Position numbers and translations under genes: made by a program. The notes under the pieces were generated by a model. It searched no databases. It saw only the letters and a list, made by a program, of their open reading frames with translations, and had not been told where the DNA came from. A stretch of DNA of 64,000 nucleotides from Mesorhabditis belari (taxonomy: Eukaryota > Nematoda > Chromadorea > Rhabditida > Rhabditidae), in the NCBI GenBank assembly GCA_958450365.1, contig CAUEEP010000924.1, forward strand, positions 186,001 through 250,000, in the 5' to 3' direction. Shown here piece after piece: positions 11,040 to 21,600 of this stretch (its first letter is position 1; every line of letters starts with the position of its first letter).

Positions 11040-11855
11040 TCAAGAACTAAATAGGTAACTTGATGATGTAGCAATGAGAGGATGGTTAAAAAACGCAAAA
11101 ATGTGAAGCCAAAAAAAGAGATGATGAAAAGCGAAAGTTGATTTGAAAACTTTAAAACTGATTTGAAACTACAAAAACTTTCAAACAGATAATTTACGCT
11201 TTTCAGACTCTAGATCTTGTTATTTCTATTTTGGCCCAAAGTTTCTCACCAATTGGTAATAAAGTTTGGAAAGAAATACCAGAAGAGAAGATCCTAAAGC
11301 TATTCAAAACATTAAAACAAAAAGTTTATCCAAGGAAGAGTCGAACTTGAGTGCTATAAAATTAAATGAAAGAACTAAAGTTAACTAAGGGAAGGGAGTT
11401 CAATTCAAATTTGCGGCACATTCGAATTAACTGCGCGTAAAAACATGTACCATACAGGTAGTAAAACATTTTGATGGGGATATGGTGAGAGGAGTAGGCG
11501 GTCGATTCATTCCTTTGGCGACACGAGTCGATGGACATGCATCATTAAGTTGTGACGTGGATCAAAAAATGTCTAGCTTTGCTTGAGCAATTGTTTCTTA
11601 AAAACGAAGTATCGGATCAGATGAAGTTTTGACTCATAAGGATAAGGACAAATATTTAATTGTTATTGACAAAAAATTCCGGAGAGACTGATGTTTTGGT
11701 TGGTTAGGAAATTGAAAAGCAATGAAGTTGAGAGTCCTACTCAAATTTGTCGCTTTGGAAGTGTCTTACAATCGTGTTGGTTTAACAGAATGCAGAAAAC
11801 TATCTAAAGTTGAAATCATTTTAAATTCGAATAGCAAACCATCATTTGAAACTAT
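11040..11855. other. Intergenic, no gene recognised
   Basis: A/T-rich sequence without convincing open frames, repeats with ends, or RNA motifs. Confidence 0.4.
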
Positions 11856-11857
11856 TT

Positions 11858-12391
11858 GGTTGGTGAATTGAAGACTGCGGGCCATTGTCATATGTGACAG
11901 TTTGAGCACTTTCTTCAAAAGAAACCCATTTTGGTGTCAATGGAAAAGTTGAAGAGAATCAAAAATCAAGCTTATATCCAAATTTTCAGAACGATTCAAA
12001 AGCTGGGTTTCAAGAAATGTCAAATTTACGAATTTTCACAAAGCTTGCAACAAATCTTGCATTTTAAGCGAAACTACTAAGTGTATCTTTTTGGAAATTT
12101 GGGTATAAGCCTAATTTTTGATTCTCTACAACTTTTCTATTGACACCAAAATGGGTTTCTTTTGAAGGTCGTGCTCAAACTGGGATCTCCAGTCTCCATC
12201 TCCAGTCCTCCATTTTTGAGTCTCACACTTGTCTCACACACAAACCAAAATCCTACTACGAAAGAGGAATCCGCAAATTGCCTGTAAAATGGGCAGAAGT
12301 CGTCAATAATAATGGAAATTATTTGGAATGAATTCATGGTTTTATGTTGAATAAATTTTAGTTCAAAGTCCCGCAGTTTTCAATTCACCAA
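11858..12391. mobile_element. Nested inverted-repeat element (about 530 bp)
   Basis: The outer ends GGTTGGTGAATTGAAGACTG (11860) and CAGTTTTCAATTCACCAACC (about 12372-12391) are inverted copies. A second, longer inner inverted pair lies at about 11903-11985 and 12095-12185 and includes AAGAAACCCATTTTGGTGTC and TTGACACCAAAATGGGTTTC. No transposase was found. The 63-66 codon open frames on both strands here are chance. Confidence 0.7.
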
Positions 12392-13060
12392 CCCAATAGA
12401 AAACTGAACGAGCAATATGTGGATTGACTTTTCCCTGTACTGGAAATCTTAACGAAATCTGGAAAGCTTGCACAGACTAATTGTCAGTGAAAATCTAGGT
12501 TATCAATATAATCTCTAAACAAAGTTCTGCGCTTTTAAAGTTTGACGATTCATTTCAATGGTTTTCTTTAACTTTGAATTGTGAATAGTTAACTCCTTTT
12601 TGTAAATAAAATAAAATAAAATATTTATGCCAAAATTTCGAATCAAGAAAATTGAAAAAAAATACATATTGAATACATAGAATAAATAAATTATTAGTTA
12701 TGAGAACATTAGGAAATCGGAAGGGAGACAAGTAAGAAATGTGGGGAGAAATGAGGGGGAATTCGAAAACCCTAACTTCATAAGCTAACATTTTGATGGA
12801 AGCGCAGTCATTTTGTCACTACCCGGTCACTTGATCATAATAGTCGACATTTCCATCTTTCGATTCCTCGGTTTTCACCTAGAAATTTGTTTTGACTTGC
12901 TTACAAAAACTCGAATTCTTGAGCTTTTCCTTGTTCGACCTTTTTAATGTAAACGTAAAGCATCTGGCACCACTAAAGCTCTTGTTTTCTGATGGAATTG
13001 GTGTGCCAGATGATCAAAGTTTACGTCGAAAAGAGGATCAAGTGATCCCAGAAGGCAATC
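12392..13060. other. Intergenic with one hairpin
   Basis: A stretch similar to 4950-5075 (AACTGAACGAGCAATATGTG; CTTGCACAGACTAATTGTCA) recurs at 12402-12495, so this is a dispersed repeat. A hairpin is formed by GTAAAGCATCTGGCAC (about 12954-12972) and GTGCCAGATGATCAAAGTTT (about 13003-13022). No gene was recognised. Confidence 0.5.
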
Positions 13061-13370
13061 TTCAGTGAAAATCGGTCAAAGGCGTCCGACTCTAGATCTG
13101 ATCGACTCTAGATCTGATCGACTCTAGATCTGATCGACTCTAGATCTGATCGACTCTAGATCTGATCGACTCTAGATCTGATCGACTCTAGATCTGATCG
13201 ACTCTAGATCTGATCGACTCTAGATCTGATCGACTCTAGATCTGATCGACTCTAGATCTGATCGACTCTAGATCTGATCGACTCTAGAGCTGATCGACTC
13301 TAGAGCTGATCGACTCTAGATCTATATACTGCCGTTCGAGAGTTCGAATCCCTCCCGTGGAATGTTTTTT
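13060..13370 (+). pseudogene. tRNA-like sequence split by a 16-bp minisatellite
   Basis: A D-arm-like segment (AATCGGTCAAAGGCGTCCGA) leads into about fifteen copies of GACTCTAGATCTGATC (13087-13325). A tRNA 3' half then follows: a T-arm with B-box AGTTCGAATCC, a stretch ending CCGTGGAA, and then seven T residues like a Pol III terminator. The array starts exactly where the anticodon arm should be. The acceptor and D stems do not pair well, so this is not a functional tRNA as it stands. The array may have grown from an anticodon arm or a tRNA intron. Confidence 0.45.
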
Positions 13371-13971
13371 TGACTCTTTGGATAAACATTTTGGATTTAG
13401 AAATCATCCAACATTAGATTTCAATTTTTAAACTTACATAAGATTACAATATGGCAATTTTGAGTCCTATACTAATTGGGGACGCGAATGGGCGCAAATG
13501 AGCGCAAATGGGCGCAAAAGGGGCGCAAATGGCAGGAAGTTTGCATTTAATGCGCAAGTTTATTATGTTCGAGATTTTCAAACACGCTGAATCGAATAAA
13601 GAAACATGATAAACAACTACTCCCACCACTCAACATCTCCATTTATTCTTGATTCCAGCTGGCCTACAAGTACAATGATATGATTAGAATGATTAGAATG
13701 ATAGATTAGAATGATTTTTCTTGATTCTTTCTGGATTCTTGAATGAAACGAGTTCTTTCTTGATTTCGTTGCCGTTAGCATATACTTTTAGCTTCATTTC
13801 ATTGTTGCAGTTGGGACAATTGCGTTGATCTCCCCAGAAAAGTCCTCGTTCAGCTAGTCAAGCGTCAAAATCATCATCAGTATTTATTGCTAAGTTAGGC
13901 CACTCCGTCAAAAGATTGAACGCACGCAAATCTTGCTTAGCTGCAGCAGCATTACCCGCTACCTGAAAAAT

Positions 13972-14307
13972 CCGAATTTCAAGTTAAATTTTTATAAGAA
14001 GTTTTCACAAAAAAGTTACATAGAGTCCAAAAGGCCTAAACATAATTGGACACGTCTGTGAAAATTTGATTTGGCTGTATTTCTTGAATAAATGCTTCTT
14101 TTCACTCTAAACTTTTAAAAACACAGAAATTAGATTTGAATTTTTGCATTAACGCGTTGAGATTGGTAGCTTTTTATGATGATAAAGAAATACGGCCAAA
14201 TCAAATTTTGACAGGCGCGTCCAATTATGTTTTGTCGTTTTGGACTCTATGTAACTTGTTTGTGAAAAGCTTTTATAAATCTAACTTCAAATTCGGATTC
14301 TTCAGGT
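13972..14307. mobile_element. Palindromic MITE (about 335 bp)
   Basis: Left arm: CTGAAAAATCCGAATTTCAA, AAGTTACATAGAGTCCAAAA, CATAATTGGACACGTCTG. The right arm carries the inverse: CGCGTCCAATTATG, TTGGACTCTATGTAACTTG, TTCAAATTCGGATTCTTCAG. The arms together span most of the element, so the transcript would fold as one long hairpin. Confidence 0.75.
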
Positions 14308-14344
14308 AGTTTTACGTAATGGGCAACCTAATGGGCAACTTTTG

Positions 14345-14768
14345 GGCCAAGACTCATTTTCTTAAGATGAATTTGATTGAATTTGATTGAATTTGATGAT
14401 TCAGACCTCGAAATTTGGCCAATTTACATTGGAAATGGGGGTTAGTGCAAAACTTTTGTTCCGCTACTTTACTAATTATGGAGGGGAGGGGCAAATGAGC
14501 CTGGTCAAACGAAATTTGCATTTAACGGACAAGTTTTTGTATTTTCCAGGTTTTCAAACACCCTGAATCGAATCTAAACATTTCCAAATCCAAAGCAAAA
14601 TGATTTTCTTATGATTTCAAAGTTTACTTATGATTCAAAGCTGATGATGTTTACCAGGACTCATTTTCTTAAGATGAATTTGATTGAATTTGATGATTCA
14701 AACCTCGAAATTTGGCCAATTTACAATCGAAATGGGGGTTAGTGCAAAACTTTTGTTCCGCTACTGTA
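14345..14768 (+). repeat. Direct duplication, two copies of about 110 bp
   Basis: The block with ACTCATTTTCTTAAGATGAA, TTGATGATTCA, CTCGAAATTTGGCCAATTTA and GGGGGTTAGTGCAAAACTTT occurs at about 14350-14468 and 14660-14767. The DNA between them (14500-14580) is in turn similar to 13520-13600 (GTTTGCATTTAATG; CAAACACGCTGAATCGAAT), so a larger segment was duplicated and then interrupted by the MITE at 13972. Confidence 0.7.
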
Positions 14769-14824
14769 TAGCACCCAATTTTGTGCTATAAGATATCTTA
14801 GAAAATGAGTTCAGCATTACTAGA

Positions 14825-15295
14825 CGGTAATCCTTTGCTACGGTAATCCCTTGCTATGGTAATCCTTTGCTATGGTAATCCTTTGCTACGGTAATCCCTT
14901 GCTATGGTAACCTTGCTATGGTAACCTTGCTACGGTAACCCTTGCTATGGTAATCCTTTGCTATGGTAATCCCTTGCTACGGTAATCCCTTGCTATGGTA
15001 ATCCTTTGCTACGGTAATCCTTTGCTATGGTAATCCCTTGCTACGGTAATCCTTTGCTATGGTAATCCTTTGCTACGGTAACCTTTGCTATGGTAACCCT
15101 TGCTATGGAACCTTGCTACGGTAATCCCTTGCTACGGTAATCCCTTGCTATGGTAATCCTTTGCTATGGTAATCCTTTGCTATGGTAATCCTTTGCTACG
15201 GTAATCCCTTGCTACGTAATCCTTTGCTATGGTAATCCCTTGCTATGGTAATCCCTTGCTACGGTAATCCTTTGCTACGGTAATCCTTTGCTAAC
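14825..15295 (+). repeat. 16-bp minisatellite TATGGTAATCCTTTGC
   Basis: About 29 units alternating at fixed sites (TATGG/TACGG and CCTTT/CCCTT). Some units are shortened to 11-15 bp. It lies just downstream of the BPI-family gene's 3' end. Confidence 0.9.
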
Positions 15296-15631
15296 ATTTA
15301 GCAAACCTATGACTTTACCCTCTATGAAATCGGATTTTAAATGAGAAATGGAAATAGGCTTCTAGAGGCTGGCTGAAAATTATGTGCGCCTCGTTTTCTT
15401 TTCATTGACAGCGCTCTGCGAACATTTTTCGAAGAAGTTTATGTTTAAAAAGTAGCTAAGGATTTGTAGTTTTTAAAAATCAAAACCGTTTTTCGAAATT
15501 TCTTCTAGTTTTTTAGTTATGCTCTTTCAAAAAAAGGCCACTGCTTAAATTTAGAGTTTATTTAGCTTTGAGGTTGAAAAATGCTATTGAAAGAAGTACG
15601 GAAAGTCATTTTGTGTTGTACAGTCTACAGT

Positions 15632-18600
15632 CTACAGTCTACAGACTGTAGACTCGTTTCTTACCTGACATTTCGTCCCATAACAATAATCAGCCGATAT
15701 CCGCAATCGATCCTTTTCGAAAACCAAATCCACCGCGTGTTGTTCGAAATCGAAAATGATTGGAAAAGCCATTCCCTAAAATGCCATTCCCATTTTCGCT
15801 TTCTAACGAATTCTCTGCAACAAAAACCTTCATCTTTTCTCCCATTTCATCATTTAGCACCAATTCGATGAGCGCGTTCACCAAGAACTCCAACGAATTC
15901 GCATCGATTCCCTCAACCGTTGACGAGACCTGGAAAAATGTTTTAGTCGATGTAAGCTAGTCGAAGCTTTCAAAAGTCGATTTAATCCGGGATATCGATG
16001 CTGTTTTATTTTGTTTTATCTTCTATTAGCAAGCTTCTATTAGAAAGCTTATTTTTGCACTTACATCTGTCAATTTGAACTTGTCAATGCGCAATTTCGC
16101 CTTGAAAACATAATCCAGAAACTTCGGCTCATCGTATTTCACCTCAACAGCCATGTTCGCTGTCAGAAAGCGACGGGTTCGATCGGGTTGCTGAAAAAAA
16201 AAAAGTAAAATAAGTTCTAGATCTTTTAGAGCCAAACTGTAATTACATAATCACAGAAAAAATAGATAAAGATCATTGCTCTTGTGACGAATCTCAAGCT
16301 TGCTCAAAGCTTCAAAGTTTTAAAGCTTCAAAGCTTCAAAGCTTCAAAGCTCAAAGCTCAAAGCTCAAAGCTCAAAGCTCAAAGCTCAGCTTGTTCAACT
16401 CAACTGCAAGCTCAGCTTGTTCAACTCAACTGCAAGCTCAGCTTGTTCAACTCAACTGCAAGCTCAGCTTGTTCAACTCAACTTGTAATCTCAACTTGTT
16501 CTACAGCACAAAGCCTAGCATAGACAAATCCGGCTTTTCACACATAAATAGTCTTGAAGTCAATCATTTTAGCTCATTTAGCTCATTTAGCTCATTAGCT
16601 CATTTCTCTTTACCTGTACATATGCGTCGATCTTGTTGTCCACATAAATGATCGCTTTACCATCGTTTAAGACAAGACGTGGATAGGATGAGGTGTGCGA
16701 TTTGATCACCACCGAACCGGCAGCGAATTTCTCTTTCAGTGCTGAAATGACAATGGTCAAAAGGGTTGATAATGATTTGACTGATGATTGATAATGATGA
16801 ATGAGTGCGCTATGAAAGGTATGCTTATGCGGCAAGTTTATGCGGAAAGCAAGAAATCTACTGTACTCTCTTTATGCCACTTATGGGATTACTTAAATTC
16901 CAGGTTGGCTTAGCTTCCAGCTTCCAAGCCTCCAAGGTTTCAAAGCGTTTTTATATCAATCTATCGTTTTTATATTCCGTCGTTGACTGCCTGCATGGCC
17001 GACTGGCTAAGAGCTCTGTATCTTACAAGGTAAGGTCAACTGGCTGAACGAAATGCTATGCGACCTATACCATTCAACGCAGAGTTTGATGCTGATTCCG
17101 AATATGTATTCCGTTTTTTTTAAATGACAATCTACCAGGAGTTATAAGCGTCTAAAGTTTTGTTAGTACTCTGAAAATGTGGTTATTTGGGCCTTAGGGG
17201 CCTCCTTGCGGTCATTTGGGTCTTAACCATCTTCAGTGCGGTCGTGATCGAGTGGTACAGCTTTCGTTTCCAATGCGAGACCTCACAGGTTCGACCTAGT
17301 AAACACTTCTTGAAAAGAAGCAAGAAGAGAGATCCAAAGTAGGGGTCGAACCTGTGAGGTCTAGCTCTGGAAACGAGCGCTATACCACTCTAAGAAGGCC
17401 TGCAAGTAGGCCTGCGCTAAAGAAGGCCTGCAAGTAGGCCGCTAAGACCCATGGATTTGTTAGGACTCTGAGAATGGCCACATTCTTAGAGTCCGAACAA
17501 AACTAGACGCTTATAACTCCTGGTAGATTGTCATTTAGCAAAAACAGAATACGTATTCGGAATCAACATCAAATTCTGCATCGAATGGTATGGATCGCAT
17601 AGCATTTTACCGGCTCAGCCAGTTGTCCTGCCCTTGTTAGTCAGGTCAAGGGTTCAATCCCTGCTAGATTCTTGGTTCTCCATAGCTATCCATATGAATA
17701 AATGTATTTCTTAATCAATTTCCCAAAAGAAACTATTCATCGTCATCTAGTTACCTGGGAAAATCGTGCCCGCACAAATATCATCCTTTCCACAATCCGT
17801 CCTCAAATACCCAGCCAGAGCCGAGTTATTTTGAGCTGTTTTTGAGATCTCATAGTCGAATTTTCTAAATGTGAAATGAATGGGGGAAACTTTGGATAGA
17901 TTGCCAATGACAAAGGGGACGAGGCGCGTATGTCCCACCTTTTATACGCGCCCCGCCCCGCCCCAATAACCATAAACCAAGCCAGCCTTGGTTTATGGTT
18001 ATTGGACTTTTTATTCACGCCCCGCCCCCTTTGCTATTGGCAATCTAACTTTGAACTCAAATAGCTTGATGTTGGGCTGTGTAATTTAAATAGCTTTTGT
18101 ACCAATCGATAGAGAAAGACTTGGTGCATCTAATTATACCAAAAATGTTTAAATTGAACAATCCAGCACCAAGAAATTTAAGATCTTTAAGATCTTTTAT
18201 ACCTATATTGATCCATCCAAAATAGTAGACTTCCTAGTGTGTAGTTGCTAATTAAAAAGTCGACCATGCGACCGCTTTCCGCCTCGACCTCTAGGTTCCC
18301 AGCTCGGAATGGCAATCGGAAATCGTTTAGTCTTGTTCTTCCTAAATGAAGTGTCAATTTGCATGTTGTATTTTCAAAATATGCCTTTGATTTAATGATA
18401 AAATTGCAAAAATCCTTGTCAAAATGTCTCAAAATGTCTCAAAATGTGTCAGAATGTTTCAAAACGTCGCAAAATGTCTCAAAATGTGTCAAAATGTGTC
18501 AAAATGTCGCAAAATGTGTCAAAATGTGTCAAAATGTGTCAAAATGTGTCAAAATGTCTCAAAATGTGTCAAAAATGTCTCAAAATGTCTCAAAATGTGT

Positions 18601-21600
18601 CAAAATGTCTCAAAATGTCTCAAAATGTGCCAAAATGTCTCAAAATATCTCAAAATGTCTCAAAACGTCTCAAAACGTCTCAAAATGTCTCAAAATGTGC
18701 CAAAATGTCTCAAAATGTCTCAAAATGTCTCAAAACGTCTCAAAACGTCTCAAAATGTCTCAAAATGTCTCAAAATGTGTCAAAATGTCTCAAAATGTTT
18801 CAAAATGTGTTAAAATGTGTCAAAATGTGTCAAAATGTGTCAAAATGTGTCAAAATCCTTTGTCTCACCTTGTCTCAAAATGCCGAAAGTGTTTCCACGA
18901 TGTTTCAACAAAATCTTATCGCTGTCGAATTGAACAGGTCCTAAAGAATGATTTTCTTATATAAATAACGATCTTTTGCATGTTCTAATTCATAATTAAA
19001 TACCTAAAAGCCCATAGTTGATGAAAAATTGATCAAAAAGTGATGCAGAAAGCGGGGTGTTCATTAAACGATTCGAGACCACCGGTACCAATTCCGAATG
19101 GAAAGATGGGCAAATGATCTGGAAAAACAAAGACAATCATCTGCTTTTCTCTGCTTGTGATTCTGCTTGTGATTCTGCTTGTGGTTCTGCTTCTGATTCT
19201 GCTTCCCAAGTACATACCTGATCCAAATTAGCATTGAGATACTCTTGAACTTGAGGCCATTCCTCGCCGAGTTGCCCAATATCGCTAGCTGCCAGCTGGA
19301 GTGTCCCGGAACCGCCGCTTACCTAAAAGCTTACTGTAGTCTACTAGAAGCTTACTGTATTCTACTAAAAGCTTACTGTAGTCTACTAAAAGTTTACTAA
19401 AATCAATATCTAATAGCAGATTGTCCATAGTAAAATGCTACCTTACTACCTTATGTAGCAAAGAGATCCAAAAACTTGTATGCCAAATATCTCACGATAG
19501 AGAAGCTTCTAGAAGATCAAAGAAGACGGTCAATAGGGCCAATAAAGCGGTTGATAGATTGCTATGCCCAAAAAAAGTTGCAATTCTTTAGAGTTTCAAA
19601 CCATTTGCTGGCAAAGCCGTAAAGCCGCGCATACTTTCGGTCAAAATTAACTACCGTAAAAGCTTTAATAGTAGCCCCCCTCTAACAGTGTCCTAGAGGG
19701 TCAGCAGTTTACTTTTTTTGCTTTTTACTTGCAAAGTCAAAGCCGTACACTTTCTTTCAAATGTTTCTTTGCATGTCATCATGTTTTTGCATTCGTTTTC
19801 AAAGTTAGAGTAGCGAGTAGCGTGCCGAGCGGCTCTCAACTTTGGAAGGTTATATAAAAAAGTTGAAAGATTGAATCGATTTGATAATGGGCACCGTTTT
19901 AGGAGATATACTTAAGATTTATGTCCAGAAAAAGCAGATCGATTGACCCAATTTTGGTCAATCTAGGCCCTCTGAAGTGCGGCGGTATAATTGTGAACCG
20001 CGCTCTTAGGATTTCTTGTAAAAAAAAGTAGTAAAATAGTAAAAAGTAGGCAATAAAATATAGTAAAAAGTAGGCAATAGTGAAACGTAGTAGTCGTAAA
20101 ATAGTAAAATGTAGGTTAGAAAAAGGTGACTCACTTTACAAGTGACGAGATCCGTTTTCAAATGCCCATCAGCGTTGACGCCCGTCCACAAGAGAAAATC
20201 AATGTTTGCACTAGAATTTTGAATAGATTAAGATGGTAAGAAGATTTATTTGAGAAAAATTCGTTTGAAATTGATGTAAATTGCTGTAAATTGCTGTAAA
20301 TTGCTGTAAATTGCTGTAAATTGCTGTAAAACACGAAAAAATGAGCCTACTTTTCAATCAACAACGGCGCTGTTCCAATTAACTCCCCGGCGTTCGTCTC
20401 AATGGTGAACATTGTTGACACAGAGATGTTAAGACTTTTACCCTGAATTTGTTTTATTTCTTGAAGAACTTTGATAAGCTTTGATTGTTAAAGCTTCATT
20501 TTAAGCTATACATTGCTAAAGCTTCCTTTTAAGCATCTCATTGTTAAAGCTTCCTTTTAAGCATCTCATCGCTAAAGCTTCCTTTTAAGCATCTCATTGT
20601 TAAAGCTTCCTTTTAAGCATTTTATTGCTAAAGCTTCCTTTTAAGCATCTCATTACTAAAGCTTCCTTTTAAGCATCTCATTGTTAAAGCTTCCTTTTAA
20701 GCTTTGATTGTTAAAGCTTCCTTTTAAGCATCTCATTGTTAAAGCTTCCTTTTAAGCATTTTATTGCTAAAGCTTCCTTTTAAGCATCTCATTGTTAAAG
20801 CCCTTAAGCATATTGCTAAAGCTTCCTTTAAGCACTCAACAAAGCCCTTTAAGCTTTGATGTTAAAGCTTCCTTTAAGCACTCATTGTTAAAGCTTCCTT
20901 TAAGCATTTTATTGCTAAAGCTCCTAGCACTCATTACTAAAGCTTCCTTTAAGCTTGATTGTTAAAGCTTCCTTTTAAGCATCTCATTGTTAAAGCTTCC
21001 TTTTAAGCATTTTATTGCTAAAGCTTCCTTTTAAGCATCTCATTACTAAAGCTTCCTTTTAAGCTTTGATTGTTAAAGCTTCCTTTTAAGCATCTCATTG
21101 CTAAAGCTTCATTTAAAGCTATTCAACTAACCGTCCATTGCAATCCTTTGCCCGGTTGTGATTCCAACTTTGACCGAAATTGTGTCTCATCAAATGAAAG
21201 CACTCGTTGTGATAATAGAGCCACTTTGATCTAGAAAAATATGATTTTTAAACAATGTTTCTTGTAAAGTTTGAGATTAGAAACACAAAATACAAACCTA
21301 CTTCAGGACTAATTGATGAAGAAATGTTGAAATTGAGATCCCCGGCAGCCATGAAACGATTCACTCGATCTTTCAGATAATCGGATAACAAGTCGAGGCC
21401 CTGAATTCTTAGGTAAAGTCACTTTTTGTAATATAAAATGTAATATGCTATAATAAAGAAATAAAGAAATCTTAAAGAAATAAAGAAATCCAAAAGAAAT
21501 TTCAAATACCTTTTGATTGACTCTTGAGTAAAAGCCGGCATTTGTTCCGGTTTCGGCGAAGAAGCTATCTGAAAAAGTAAAGTTTACACAAAAGTTTTTA

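Noticed and set aside
12140..12337. Small genes on both strands
   Set aside because: They lie inside an inverted-repeat element, so they are mirror-image chance frames.
13087..13325. Amber-suppressor tRNA with CTA anticodon
   Set aside because: A CTA could be read in the anticodon position, but the acceptor and D stems do not pair and the arm is replaced by a tandem array.
14825..15295. CRISPR-like regular array
   Set aside because: The units are directly adjacent 16-mers with no spacers, and the window is eukaryotic.
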